A stretch of DNA of 13,271 bases from Syntrophomonadaceae bacterium (GTDB lineage: Bacteria; Bacillota; Dethiobacteria; PWVN01): positions 1 to 13,271 of the forward strand of contig PWVN01000079.1 of the NCBI GenBank assembly GCA_003561835.1. The letters are read 5' to 3'. Made by a program: the position numbers and the translations under genes. Below, piece by piece: positions 1 through 7,700 of this stretch. The notes beneath the pieces are model-generated. The model worked only from the letters and a program-made list of their open reading frames with translations, was not told the DNA's origin and did not search any database. Numbering within the stretch: position 1 is the first letter of the stretch; each line of letters starts with the position of its first letter.

Positions 1-359
1 AGGCATCCCTCCTGCACCCACAGGGCCGCTGCCTCCCGGTATAGCCCCTGGTAGAGCCTCTGGCGGTTTTCTTTCAGCGCCCCCCGGCCGTAGAGGGGGA
101 CGTAGATGCCTTCGGCCTTCCCGAAGAGGGCATCCACCTTGAAACCTGTCAGGAACCCCACCAGGCGACCCCGGCTCAGGGCCATAACCCCCGACCCTTC
201 CGCCAGGAGTTCTTCCAGGGCTTCCCGAAAGTCCGACAGGAAGTCCTCTTCCCCGGGAAGGATGGGCAGAGCCTGGCGCTCCTCCCGGTAAGCTTCGGTA
301 ACCATTGTTACGGCTTCCTCCAGGTGGGATGCTGCTGCCTTTATGTAGTGTATGTTCAT
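1..359 (-). CDS. GNAT-family N-acetyltransferase, N-terminal part (runs off window)
   Basis: The minus-strand frame opens with ATG at 359 (MNIHYIKAAASHLEEAV...) and is still open at base 1, giving about 119 residues. A good ribosome binding site (AAGGAGAG, about 6 nt upstream) supports the start. The segment reads VMALSRGRLVGFLTGFK, then a Gly/Tyr-rich stretch, then LYQGLYREAAALWVQEGC. This is the usual pattern of the first half of GNAT acetyltransferases: a central beta strand, then the helix that precedes the acetyl-CoA-binding motif. The diagnostic acetyl-CoA loop (Q/RxxGxG/A) lies outside the window, so the substrate cannot be stated. The family call is by resemblance and moderately sure; the reading frame is very likely real. 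Confidence 0.7.
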   Translation of the reverse strand, partial: MNIHYIKAAASHLEEAVTMVTEAYREERQALPILPGEEDFLSDFREALEELLAEGSGVMALSRGRLVGFLTGFKVDALFGKAEGIYVPLYGRGALKENRQRLYQGLYREAAALWVQEGC

Positions 360-408
360 GGAATCTCTCCTTTCAGTAGGCGGCGTACACACTTCGCAGG
401 CCTGCTAA

Positions 409-478
409 TGTCAAGAAAAAAGTGAGCCACTGTGCTCGGAAAAAAGTGAGCCACTGTGCTCGGAAAAAAGTGAGCCAC
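409..478. repeat. 24-bp tandem repeats resembling an orphan IS21-family insertion sequence end
   Basis: A 24-bp unit (A6, then GTGAGCCAC, then TGTGCTCGG) occurs at 416-439 and 440-463, with a 15-bp partial third copy at 464-478. The block is preceded at 409 by TGTCAAG. Insertion sequences of the IS21 family start with TG and carry several internal copies of a roughly 20-bp transposase-binding repeat at each end, which fits this arrangement. No istA/istB coding sequence or opposite end is visible, so this is inferred to be a leftover end. The family assignment rests on architecture and is moderately uncertain. Confidence 0.45.
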
Positions 479-711
479 CCCGCCTGAATTCTTTCGACGT
501 TTTTTGACGATTACCTGTCCCTGAGCTGCAGGGGGTTTTTCCGGGCCAGAGGCCCATCCCTCAAAGTTTTTGCCGGAATGACAAAAATTGGCCCCTCTGG
601 TAGTTTGCAAGAGGATTTTGGAGGTTTGGGTCGAAAGGTAAGGTAAACACCCGGTATCTGATTTTTCGAAGGTATTTTGCCGGTTCGAAACCCGAAGTTC
701 CAAAAATGAGG
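479..711. other. non-coding stretch between the repeat block and the 729 gene
   Basis: I see no convincing gene here. A minus-strand open frame crosses this stretch and the repeats, but it has no ribosome binding site, is low in complexity where it crosses the repeats, and resembles no family. The stretch may be the decayed interior of the insertion sequence whose end is at 409. An AAGGAGG site at 712-718 belongs to the next gene. I found no confident -35/-10 pair. Confidence 0.4.
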
Positions 712-728
712 AAAGGAGGAAGATCAGC

Positions 729-1094
729 ATGAAAGGCTACATCAAAGGGGTGCTGTATCTATACGCGGTATATAACCTGATCATGGGATTGATTGCCGTA
801 TTTTCTCCCTCATTGGCAGGCACAATCTATGGAGGGGGTGCATTTACCCCCGAATTCGCCCTGGCGGCCCGCTGGGCCGGGGCCCTGGCCATCGGCATCG
901 CCTACGGCGCCTTTGCCGCGGCGGTGAAGATGAAAAGGGATATTCTGCGGCTGCTGCTCATCGCGGCGGCTGCCACTGTGGTGGCCAACCTGCTCGCCCT
1001 CTTCGCCGGGGATGCCACCCTGGGCCAGGTATGGTTTGACTTCATCCTGCAAATGGCCCTGGTCGTGGCGGCAGTTCAGGCGTTGAAAAGGTGA
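729..1094 (+). CDS. small integral membrane protein, four predicted helices, unknown function
   Basis: This 121-residue protein starts at ATG 729 behind a strong AAGGAGG site 10 nt upstream and ends at TGA 1092-1094. It is almost entirely hydrophobic, with four likely transmembrane helices at about residues 8-30, 43-66, 70-92 and 99-118. One short charged loop (KMKRD) separates helices 2 and 3. The organisation resembles small DUF4345-like membrane proteins, but I see no motif that fixes a function. It is a single-gene unit: a strong intrinsic terminator follows 20 bases after the stop, and the neighbouring DUF4153 gene faces it. Confidence 0.8.
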   Translation: MKGYIKGVLYLYAVYNLIMGLIAVFSPSLAGTIYGGGAFTPEFALAARWAGALAIGIAYGAFAAAVKMKRDILRLLLIAAAATVVANLLALFAGDATLGQVWFDFILQMALVVAAVQALKR

Positions 1095-1113
1095 GGAAGA
1101 CAGGGTTACTGGA

Positions 1114-1148
1114 GAAAGCCCGGGCTTGATCCGGGCTTTCATTTTTTT
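1114..1148 (+). terminator. intrinsic terminator of the 729 gene
   Basis: A perfect 10-bp stem (GAAAGCCCGG at 1114-1123 with CCGGGCTTTC at 1131-1140) has a 7-nt loop and is followed by A and seven T residues. It lies just after the TGA at 1094, in the orientation of that gene. Confidence 0.9.
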
Positions 1149-1159
1149 GGGATGCCTTC

Positions 1160-1240
1160 GGGGGGGGGCATGCCTGCCATTCCTTTCCGGGGCCGGGATA
1201 TGCCTGCCGTTCCTTTCCGGGGCTGGGATATGCCTGCCGT
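1160..1240. repeat. G9 tract and 30-bp tandem repeat
   Basis: A run of nine G (1160-1168) is followed by a 30-bp unit starting ATGCCTGCC at 1170-1199 and 1200-1229, with an 11-base partial copy at 1230-1240. The two full copies differ at two positions. No coding frame is attached. It lies between the terminator of the small membrane protein and the 3' end of the DUF4153 gene; a function is not apparent. Confidence 0.8.
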
Positions 1241-1324
1241 CCCGAAAGGTAAATAAGTGGGACGCAGAAACCCGAACTTATGCCAGGGGTGGAAAATAGA
1301 CGAGATGGTGGTAATGTTTAGGGG

Positions 1325-3097
1325 CTACCGGGCAGTTTTTACCTGGACGAGAACATAGGCTTCCCCGTAAATATTTTGCCTCCCTCCAAACTGGTTGATT
1401 TCCATGAAGTTGATCACAACCTTCATCCGGGCCCTGTCATTTTCCGCGGTGAAGGAAGCCTCTGCCGCCGAGATTTCTTCCTTCCCCTGGGGCCGCTCCT
1501 GGAACCTGTCGATGATATCCTGTATGTCCAGGGATAATGTCTCGCTGCCCGATTCATCCTTCAGGACGAAACTCCCCCCCTGGCCCTCGGGCTGCCAGCT
1601 CAAATAATAGGTACCCGTCCCCAGCGCCATTTCGTTGGATTCAAATCTGCCCCCCTCGCTGGAAAAGTAGACCAGGGCCATCATTTCATAGCCGGAAACG
1701 TCCACCACATCCCGTTGGCTGCGCATAAAGCTGTGGTAATCCTGCGGCCTTTCCCAATCGATGGTATCATAAGCGCTGAACCCGAAAGTCCTTTCAAAGT
1801 CCGAGTAATAGTTGAAATCATCGGCAAGCCAGGGGACATCTCCGGCATACCCCATCCTGGAGATATAGGAGGCGGTGTTCACGATGATGAGTTTGTCCTG
1901 GTCCGGTATGTTTTCTTTGGGGACGATCCGATCATCCGCCAGGATTCCGTTTTTCACCAGGACTTTTTCCAGGGTGCCGATTTGATTAAGCTTGCTGACG
2001 GTGAAGGCATCGATGGGCGGAAGGGCTGAAAAGACGGAAAGGATGATAAACGCAGCCGGTACAATGCCCCGTTTCGCTGGGCCAAAAAAACTGTAAACAA
2101 CACCTGCCAGGACGGCAAAGAAACCGTACAGGATGGCGTAATAGCGGCTGTGGGTGAGGCCCACATCCCCGATCTTCAGCACGGAGGCCAGGATCTGAAA
2201 CAGTACGACGGGTATGAGGACCTTGGGAAAGACCTTTTTGAAGGTCTTGGCAAACTTGTTCTCCAGGTTCCCGGCCAGGATGTAGACCACAATCACCACG
2301 ATGGAATAGGCTACCAGCATGGGCTCAATCAGGTTGTCCGCCCAAAAGCTTCCCGTGATGTTCAGGGCAATGTACAGGACCAGGATGACGGTGAATATGG
2401 AAGTCAGGGGTATGATGATATTGGAAATCAGTATTTCGAGGAACTTGGGGCAGTTGACCGCACTTTTTATCTTATCCTCGTCTTCCACGCTGTAATTCGG
2501 CACCAGCGACAGGAAGTACATGGGGGCAAACAGGACAAAGATGATATTGGCTGCATGGGCAAAGGACCGGGAGTCGATTCCAAAGAGCAACAGGTCTACG
2601 GCGGATAAAATGATGCCGACGCCGGCGAATATGACCCCGGAGAAGAACAGGGAGATGAACAGACCCTTGAACATGCCCATAAAGGCCTCGCTGAAGGAAA
2701 TTTTTGCCTTGATGGAGGGCAGCCATATGAAAGCCATGAACAGGGCGGACAGCAGGGCTGCCGTGCGCACCAGGATCTCCGTGCCGATGGCTGGTGTATC
2801 TTTGACGATCAAAAAGTAGCCAAGGGCCAGCACGCAGGCGATGCCGGTCAGCAGCGCCCTTTTGGCCGGGGCAGGGAAAAAGCCTTCGTGCAGAACCTGG
2901 GCCGTTGTGGACAGAAACACTCCTGCGGCGCAGGTGAGAAGCAGGATGCCGTAGGTTACCCCCTGCTCTCCCGAACCCTGGATTGTCCCCGCATTGATAA
3001 CGGCGGCAGCCAGAAGAAATGCCGTGGTCAGGGGATACCGGGCTACCGAATCTGTCAAACCTTTGAGGCTGTGTTGAAACCCTTTTGCCAGTTTCAT
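1325..3097 (-). CDS. DUF4153-domain integral membrane protein
   Basis: This 590-residue protein starts at ATG 3097, preceded by an AGGGGTGA ribosome binding site, and ends in TAG. The first ~360 residues hold about eleven hydrophobic helices. The stretch THSRYYAILYGFFAVLAG, then a helix, then SALPPIDAFTVSKLNQIGTL and LEKVLVKNGIL, matches the layout of DUF4153 proteins: an RYY helix, then a [FT]VSxxxQ segment with Leu-rich spacing and a xKNGI turn. The last ~200 residues are soluble and rich in beta strands and acidic residues, presumably extracytoplasmic. The molecular role of DUF4153 proteins is unknown. It stands alone, convergent with the gene at 729 and divergent from the sigma-factor unit. 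A shorter overlapping frame on the same strand is a shadow. Confidence 0.85.
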   Translation of the reverse strand: MKLAKGFQHSLKGLTDSVARYPLTTAFLLAAAVINAGTIQGSGEQGVTYGILLLTCAAGVFLSTTAQVLHEGFFPAPAKRALLTGIACVLALGYFLIVKDTPAIGTEILVRTAALLSALFMAFIWLPSIKAKISFSEAFMGMFKGLFISLFFSGVIFAGVGIILSAVDLLLFGIDSRSFAHAANIIFVLFAPMYFLSLVPNYSVEDEDKIKSAVNCPKFLEILISNIIIPLTSIFTVILVLYIALNITGSFWADNLIEPMLVAYSIVVIVVYILAGNLENKFAKTFKKVFPKVLIPVVLFQILASVLKIGDVGLTHSRYYAILYGFFAVLAGVVYSFFGPAKRGIVPAAFIILSVFSALPPIDAFTVSKLNQIGTLEKVLVKNGILADDRIVPKENIPDQDKLIIVNTASYISRMGYAGDVPWLADDFNYYSDFERTFGFSAYDTIDWERPQDYHSFMRSQRDVVDVSGYEMMALVYFSSEGGRFESNEMALGTGTYYLSWQPEGQGGSFVLKDESGSETLSLDIQDIIDRFQERPQGKEEISAAEASFTAENDRARMKVVINFMEINQFGGRQNIYGEAYVLVQVKTAR

Positions 3098-3209
3098 CTT
3101 GGTTCACCCCTTTCATGATGTTGAAGATGGTCCAGTGTGTCCCCGCTCCCGCTTTTTCACGGCTCTCCCGAAACTGTGGGTTAACCGGGGGATTCAGATT
3201 TGACCGGGT

Positions 3210-3339
3210 TTGCCGGGGCTCTTACCGACATTATAATCCATCGGCGGGTCCTTTGCCTATAAAAAACTGTACTCTCCAACTTCCTTTAGGGAGTTTATTG
3301 TGCCCGGCAGGTTCTCCGAATGTGCCGGGTACTTTTTTT
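3210..3339 (+). ncRNA. possible small RNA or orphan leader with its own promoter and terminator
   Basis: A TTGCCG box at 3210-3215 and a TATAAT at 3232-3237, 16 bp apart, could start transcription near 3244. The RNA would contain a small stem (ACTCTC near 3270 with GGGAGT near 3288) and end at the terminator hairpin at 3300-3332 followed by T7. The product would be about 95 nt with no evident reading frame. No plus-strand gene lies upstream, so this terminator has no other obvious client. I do not recognise a known RNA family. The promoter and terminator are seen; calling it a small RNA is inference. Confidence 0.35.
3300..3339 (+). terminator. intrinsic terminator in the gap between DUF4153 and sigma genes
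   Basis: A 10-bp stem (GTGCCCGGCA at 3300-3309 with TGCCGGGTAC at 3323-3332, one G-T pair) has a 13-nt loop and is followed by seven T residues at 3333-3339. It points rightward. In the opposite direction the hairpin has no T run, so it does not serve the DUF4153 gene. Confidence 0.75.
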
Positions 3340-3585
3340 GTGGGGGAAAATCGGCCCCGTCAAAGGGGGGAGTTTCCCATCTGAAGGAATGGCGGGGGTG
3401 GGTATGGAAATAGGGTATGAACGGACACGGGATAATGGCATGGTAAGGCCCGGTAATGAAGCAGGAGCATGAAATTTTGTTAAGATATCTAAACAGTCGG
3501 GGAGATTTGAGGGCTCTGGCGCGTATTAAGGATAGAAGGATGAAAGGCGGACCGGCCGGAAGCCTTGAAGGGATGGGTGAGAGTT
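3340..3585. other. non-coding upstream region of the sigma-factor operon
   Basis: No gene is seen. It must contain the promoter of the sigma/anti-sigma pair, but I find no clear sigma-A-type -35/-10 pair. ECF sigma genes often use their own promoter, which would not look like the housekeeping consensus. An 8-bp palindrome AGATATCT lies at about 3483-3490. Confidence 0.4.
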
Positions 3586-4179
3586 ATGGATGAAGCGATG
3601 GTCAGCCGAAGGCTCCTTGAGGGAGACCCGGCAGCCCTGGAAGAAGTGATGGATGCCTGGGGCGGGCATGTTTACCACCTGGTGGACCATATTCTCCACG
3701 GCCTGGGAAACAGCGGAGACGTGGAGGAGTGCTGCAGCGACGCCTTTGTGGCTGCCTGGGAGCGGTTCGGGGATTTTGATCCCAGCAGGGGGAGTCTCAA
3801 GACCTGGGTCCTGACCCTGGCCCGCTACCAGGCCCTGGACTGCCGCAGGCGTCTGGCCCGCAGGCAGGGGGTAGAGGGGGGAAGGCTCCTGACCCTGGAA
3901 TATATGCCCCTGGAGGGGGGATCTTCCCGGAAGGAAGACCCGGAGGACTCCCTGCTGCAAAAGGAGCTGCGGGAAGAGCTGTGGGAGGCCCTGGAGGCCT
4001 TGAAGGCGGAGGAGAAGGAGGTCCTCTACCGACGGTACTTTCTGGAAGAGAGCATCGAGCATATCGCCGCCGACCTGGGGATTTCCCGGGGCGCTGCCGA
4101 CAATCGCCTGTGGCGGGCCCGTCGTTCCCTGAAGGATTTTATGAAAAGAGATGAGAGGCAGGTGCCGGCAAATGGCTGA
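3586..4179 (+). CDS. ECF-type RNA polymerase sigma factor (sigma-70 family)
   Basis: The protein is about 197 residues from ATG 3586 (MDEAMVSRRLLEGDPAALEE). The frame is open upstream to a TTG at 3565 and a GTG at 3577. ATG is preferred because of the GGGTGAG stretch just upstream, but the site is weak. Region 2 is visible as DVEECCSDAFVAAWERFGDFDP then SLKTWVLTLARYQALDCRRRLAR, the core-binding and -10-recognition part. Region 4 is visible as ALKAEEKEVLYRRYFLEESIEHIAADLGISRGAADNRLWRARRSLK, a helix-turn-helix for the -35 element. There is no region 3, as expected for ECF sigma factors. The next gene overlaps by 8 bases and encodes its likely membrane regulator, so the two form one operon that probably responds to a cell-envelope signal. 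Confidence 0.92.
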   Translation: MDEAMVSRRLLEGDPAALEEVMDAWGGHVYHLVDHILHGLGNSGDVEECCSDAFVAAWERFGDFDPSRGSLKTWVLTLARYQALDCRRRLARRQGVEGGRLLTLEYMPLEGGSSRKEDPEDSLLQKELREELWEALEALKAEEKEVLYRRYFLEESIEHIAADLGISRGAADNRLWRARRSLKDFMKRDERQVPANG

Positions 4180-5842
4180 GTATAAAGAAGAGAGGGTATT
4201 ACGTGCACTGAAGGCCTGCGGGGTCCCGGAAGACCTCCCGGAGGTGGTTTTCAAGGGGAAACCTCTGCCCCCTGCCGATGCCCTGGAGCGTATCAAGGCA
4301 CGGACACTGGGGCGGGTACAGGGAATGCCCCGGGAGAAGTTTCCGGAGCGGATCGAGGAGTCGAAGCGGGCCTGTGAGTTAGGGTGGGCCGGGGAGGAGG
4401 CCCGGGCGGGGGCCGGAGAGGAGTTTTCAAAGCGGACCAGCGATTCGGAGGGGACTGGGGAGGAGGTCCGGGCGGGGGCGGAAAGCTTCCGGGAACCCAT
4501 CCGATCGGCAGCCCGGGGACCGGGCCGGGAAAGGGCGGGTTACCGGCCTTCCCCTTCAGGCAGCCGGAGAACGGGATTCTTCGGGGGGCGCTTCAAAACG
4601 GTGGCGGCTGCCGTGGTGGCGGTAGTCTTCCTGGCAACGGCCTGGATGGGCCCGGCTCAGGTGTGGGCCGGTCTGCAGCGGGCTTTGAGCCTGGTCCCGG
4701 GCTTTGGCCTCTTCGAGAGGGCAGGGGCGGAGTACACCCTGCTGGCGGCGGAGCGGGTCCGCCTGGACCATGCCGGCGGATATATCCAGGTATCGGGGCT
4801 TTTGGCTCAACCCGGGGGCACCTTTTTGAGCCTCTACATTTACCGGGTTCCCGGGATCAACGATATGACGGTGGAAAAGCCCCCTGCTGGGGGCGAGGAT
4901 GATTACGAAGCCTCCTTCCAAGTTAGAAAGGCTCAACTGATGCAGATGTACCTGCTGGATCAGGAAGGCAGGGAGTACCGGATGGGGGATGGGATGAACT
5001 TCAGCTGGTCCGAGGGGAGCCGGGAGGCCCAGGTGTCCCTGCAGCTCCCGCCCCTGGATCCGGAGGCCCGGCAGGTAACCCTGATCATCCCCATGGAAGC
5101 GGGGGAGGAGGTCCGGATCGCTGTTCCCCTGGTCTCCCTGGCGGAGCTCGGCGAGTGGTCGGAGATGGCCCATACCGTAACGGCCGGGGGGGTTACCGTC
5201 AGTGCGGCTGCTCATTTCTCCGAAGATACCCGGGTTTCCCTCTTCATCCTCCCGGGGAGCGGCAGGGGCATCGATTCCATCGGCCGCTTCTTCGGCGAGG
5301 GCATCCCAGCGGGCCGTCCCGTATCCCTGACGGGAGAGGCGGGGGAGACCTACGGGTTCCTGCGGCAGGGGCAGGCGGGCTGGCAGCCCAACTATTTCGA
5401 GCTCTACTTTGAGGGAGTGAAGGACGATGGGGGAGAGGCCGGGAAGAAAGAGATCACCTTTTCCATCCCGGTCCTCCTGCTCAAGGAAGAGGGGAAGGCC
5501 GGGGTGAAGGTCCCGGTACTTCGCCAGGAGGAGAGCTGGGAGTTGAACCAGGTGGTGACCCTGGGCCGCTTTGAGCTGACGCTGGTCCGGGCCGAGGTGG
5601 TCCCCCGACCCGACGGGGAGAACCTGCGGGTCTACGTGGACCTGGGGCCCGTGGGGGAAGAGACCCTGGAGTTCTTTTCCCTGGAAGCCCAGAGCTGGAG
5701 TGCCAGGTTCAACGAGGAGTCGGGCCAGGCGGAGTACTTTGAAGTGGAGCTGCCGGAAAATGCCCGGCACGTGCAGGTGACCCTGGCTTCACCGATCTAC
5801 TCCGTGGAAGGTCCCTGGGAGTTCACCTTTGGGGTGGAGTAA
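4172..5842 (+). CDS. single-pass membrane anti-sigma-like protein with large extracytoplasmic domain
   Basis: Starts at ATG 4172, eight bases inside the sigma-factor gene, giving 556 residues. A frame open to 4151 only adds sigma-gene sequence. Residues 1-140 are cytoplasmic and charged, without an HxxxCxxC zinc anti-sigma motif. One transmembrane helix covers about 141-162 (FKTVAAAVVAVVFLATAW). Then VPGFGLFERAG begins a ~390-residue, beta-rich ectodomain. Its C-terminal part (RFELTLVRAEVVPRPDGENLRVYVDL) resembles the DUF4179/DUF5643 ectodomains found on membrane proteins encoded beside ECF sigma genes in Bacillota. By position and topology it should hold the upstream sigma factor at the membrane; this is inferred, not shown by a motif. 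A terminator follows the stop. Codon use is strongly GC-biased, and long antisense frames here are shadows. Confidence 0.8.
   Translation: MAEYKEERVLRALKACGVPEDLPEVVFKGKPLPPADALERIKARTLGRVQGMPREKFPERIEESKRACELGWAGEEARAGAGEEFSKRTSDSEGTGEEVRAGAESFREPIRSAARGPGRERAGYRPSPSGSRRTGFFGGRFKTVAAAVVAVVFLATAWMGPAQVWAGLQRALSLVPGFGLFERAGAEYTLLAAERVRLDHAGGYIQVSGLLAQPGGTFLSLYIYRVPGINDMTVEKPPAGGEDDYEASFQVRKAQLMQMYLLDQEGREYRMGDGMNFSWSEGSREAQVSLQLPPLDPEARQVTLIIPMEAGEEVRIAVPLVSLAELGEWSEMAHTVTAGGVTVSAAAHFSEDTRVSLFILPGSGRGIDSIGRFFGEGIPAGRPVSLTGEAGETYGFLRQGQAGWQPNYFELYFEGVKDDGGEAGKKEITFSIPVLLLKEEGKAGVKVPVLRQEESWELNQVVTLGRFELTLVRAEVVPRPDGENLRVYVDLGPVGEETLEFFSLEAQSWSARFNEESGQAEYFEVELPENARHVQVTLASPIYSVEGPWEFTFGVE
4391..4479 (+). 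repeat. imperfect internal repeat in the anti-sigma linker
   Basis: A 23-bp segment at 4391-4413 recurs at 4457-4479 with one difference, exactly 66 bases (22 codons) later. It encodes GEEARAGA and then GEEVRAGA. It lies in the charged, probably disordered linker between the N-terminal region and the transmembrane helix, and suggests growth of the linker by duplication. Confidence 0.7.
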
Positions 5843-5865
5843 GATTCATGAAGGGTGGGAACGGG

Positions 5866-5888
5866 AGCCCGGCTGCGGCCGGGCTTTC
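5866..5888 (+). terminator. intrinsic terminator of the sigma/anti-sigma operon
   Basis: An 8-bp perfect stem (AGCCCGGC at 5866-5873 with GCCGGGCT at 5878-5885) has a TGCG loop and a short T run. It lies 23 bases after the stop of the anti-sigma-like gene. The T tract is short, so termination may be partial. Confidence 0.65.
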
Positions 5889-5979
5889 CTGCTGGATGGG
5901 AGAGAAAAAGGAGGGGTGGAGTTTCCCTGCAGTATGACAGTGGGAGTGGCAGTGGATGATAAGGGAAGGAAGGAAAATG

Positions 5980-6008
5980 TTGCCCTCTAGCGGTCTCTTG
6001 GTTATACT
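5980..6008 (+). promoter_or_regulatory. sigma-A-type promoter of the ACT/UPF0210 operon
   Basis: TTGCCC at 5980-5985 and TATACT at 6003-6008 are separated by exactly 17 bp. Transcription would start near 6015, about 30 bases before the GTG start of the ACT-domain gene. Confidence 0.7.
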
Positions 6009-6044
6009 AGAACGAAGAACCAAAATGCGACAGGGGGAGTCAGA

Positions 6045-6317
6045 GTGGAAAAGATCATCGTATCCGTCATCGGCAGGGACAAGGTGGGCATCATTGCCGC
6101 CACCACCCGGACCCTATCGGAAGCAAATGTCAACATTTTGGATATCAGCCAGACCATCATGCAGGATTATTTTACCATGATCCTGGTGGCGGATATCAGC
6201 GGCTGCAGGGTCAGTTTTGCGGAGTTGAAGGAGAGCCTGAAGAAGACGGGTGAGGGAATCGGTATGCAGATCAACACCCAGCGGGCCGAGATCTTTGACT
6301 TCATGCACAGGATATAG
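6045..6317 (+). CDS. ACT domain-containing protein (UPF0237 family)
   Basis: This 90-residue protein starts at GTG 6045, five bases after an AGGGGGAG ribosome binding site, and ends in TAG. The whole chain is one ACT domain: IIVSVIGRDKVGIIAATTRTL (first strand and the loop with the conserved Gly), NVNILDISQTIMQDYFTMILV (second and third strands), then a helix and a final strand ending in EIFDFMHRI. ACT domains bind small ligands, often amino acids, and these short stand-alone versions are typically encoded directly upstream of a UPF0210 gene, as here with a 12-base gap. It probably senses a ligand and may regulate or bind its neighbour; the partner function is unknown. Confidence 0.9.
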   Translation: MEKIIVSVIGRDKVGIIAATTRTLSEANVNILDISQTIMQDYFTMILVADISGCRVSFAELKESLKKTGEGIGMQINTQRAEIFDFMHRI

Positions 6318-6329
6318 GGGGGGCGGCTC

Positions 6330-7700
6330 ATGACAGGAGTATCTGTTACGGGACACGAAATACTGGAGACCATCCGCATGGTGGAAATCGAGAACCTGGA
6401 TGTTCGCACTATCACCATGGGGATCAGCCTCAGGGACTGTGCCGACGGGGATTCGGAGAGGGCAATGAAGAAGATCTACGATAAAATCACCCGACAGGCC
6501 CGGGACCTGGTGAAGGTGGGGGAGGAGATTGAGGCGGAATACGGGATTCCCATCGTCAACAAGCGGATTTCCGTCACGCCCCTGTCCCTGGTAGCCGAGG
6601 CCAGCGGGCTGGAGGATTGCACGGATTTTGCCCGGACCCTGGACCGGGCAGCGGAGGCGGTGGGGGTGAACTTTATCGGCGGGTTTTCTGCCCTGGTGGA
6701 GAAGGGCTGAACCCGGGGGGACCAGGCCCTTATCCGTTCCATTCCCCGGGCCCTGGCGGCAACCCGGCGGGTCTGCTCCTCCGTCAACGTGGCCAGCACC
6801 AGAGCGGGCATCAATATGGACGCCGTGTATGAGATGGGCCGGATCATCAAGGAGACAGCGGCCTTGACGGGGGAGGAGGACAGCATCGGCTGTGCCAAGC
6901 TGGTGGTCTTTTGCAACGTTCCCGAGGACAACCCCTTCATGGCCGGGGCCTTTCACGGGGTGAGCGAGCCGGAATGCGTTATCAACGTGGGGGTCAGCGG
7001 GCCGGGGGCCGTTCTGAGCGCCGTCAAAAACCACCCCGAAGCCAGTCTGGGGGAGCTGGCGGAGGCCATCAAGAAGACGGCCTTCAAGATCACCCGTATG
7101 GGGGAGTTCGTGGGGCGGGAGGCCTCTCGGCGGCTGCAGGTACCCTTCGGCATCATGGACCTGTCTCTGGCGCCCACGCCGGCGGTGGGGGATAGCGTGG
7201 CGGAGATCCTGGAAGCCATGGGTCTGGAAAAGACAGGGGCCCACGGTAGCACCGCCGCCCTGGCCATGCTGAACGACGCTGTGAAGAAGGGGGGCATGAT
7301 GGCCTCCTCCCATGTGGGGGGTTTGAGCGGCGCCTTCATTCCCGTGTCGGAGGATGCGGGGATGATCCGGGCGGTGGAGGCGGGGGCCCTGAGTTTGGCG
7401 AAACTGGAGGCCATGACCTGCGTGTGCTCCGTGGGCATCGACATGGTGGCCGTCCCCGGGGACACCCCGGCGGAAGTGATTGCGGCCATCATCGCCGACG
7501 AGGCCGCCATCGGCATGGTCAACAAGAAGACCACCGCCGTCCGAATCATCCCGGTGCAGGGGAAGGGGCTGGGAGATACGGTGGAGTTTGGAGGGCTTCT
7601 GGGGCGGGCCCCGGTGATGGCCGTCAACAGCTTTGACCCGGGCGGCTTCATCCGGAGGGGAGGCAGGATCCCGGCTCCCCTGCAGGCCCTGAACAATTAA
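6330..7700 (+). pseudogene. UPF0210 (PFL) family protein interrupted by an in-frame TGA at codon 127
   Basis: ATG 6330 opens a frame ending at TAA 7698-7700: 456 residues if the TGA at 6708-6710 is read, the normal length for the UPF0210/DUF711 family. The two halves are in the same frame and both match the family without loss. The first half has ENLDVRTITMGISL, GIPIVNKRISVTPLSL and VNFIGGFSALVEKG. The second has SSVNVASTRAGINM, EDNPFMAGAFHG, INVGVSGPG, PFGIMDLSLAPTPAVGDS, HVGGLSGAFIPVSEDAGM and EFGGLLG. Family members have a sense codon, as I recall usually an aromatic residue, at the TGA position. It could be a nonsense mutation, a base error or recoding. Downstream GC-rich stems do not meet bacterial SECIS rules. 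Without readthrough, a 126-residue product would form, and the rest might restart at GTG 6789. The biochemical function of the family is unknown. Confidence 0.8.

Noticed and set aside
416..478. CRISPR array
   Set aside because: The 24-bp units are contiguous, with no unique spacers, and only two full copies exist.
356..730. minus-strand frame across the repeats with VAHFF repeats in translation
   Set aside because: The repetition comes from the 24-bp DNA repeats; no ribosome binding site and no family.
3526..4500. long minus-strand open frame opposite the sigma/anti-sigma genes
   Set aside because: Shadow of strongly GC-biased codons; Pro/Ser/Arg-rich, no ribosome binding site, no family resemblance. 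The plus-strand genes have clear domains.
4556..5770. 404-codon minus-strand frame opposite the anti-sigma-like gene
   Set aside because: Same GC-codon artefact; low-complexity composition and no motif.
6712..6756. SECIS element after the UPF0210 UGA
   Set aside because: Possible stems either place the loop too near the UGA (8 nt) or have an 18-nt or larger loop without G at its start; plain GC-rich pairing is the simpler explanation.
6114..7313. 399-codon minus-strand frame spanning the ACT and UPF0210 genes
   Set aside because: Antisense to well-conserved family motifs; His/Gly/Pro-rich translation without domain signs.
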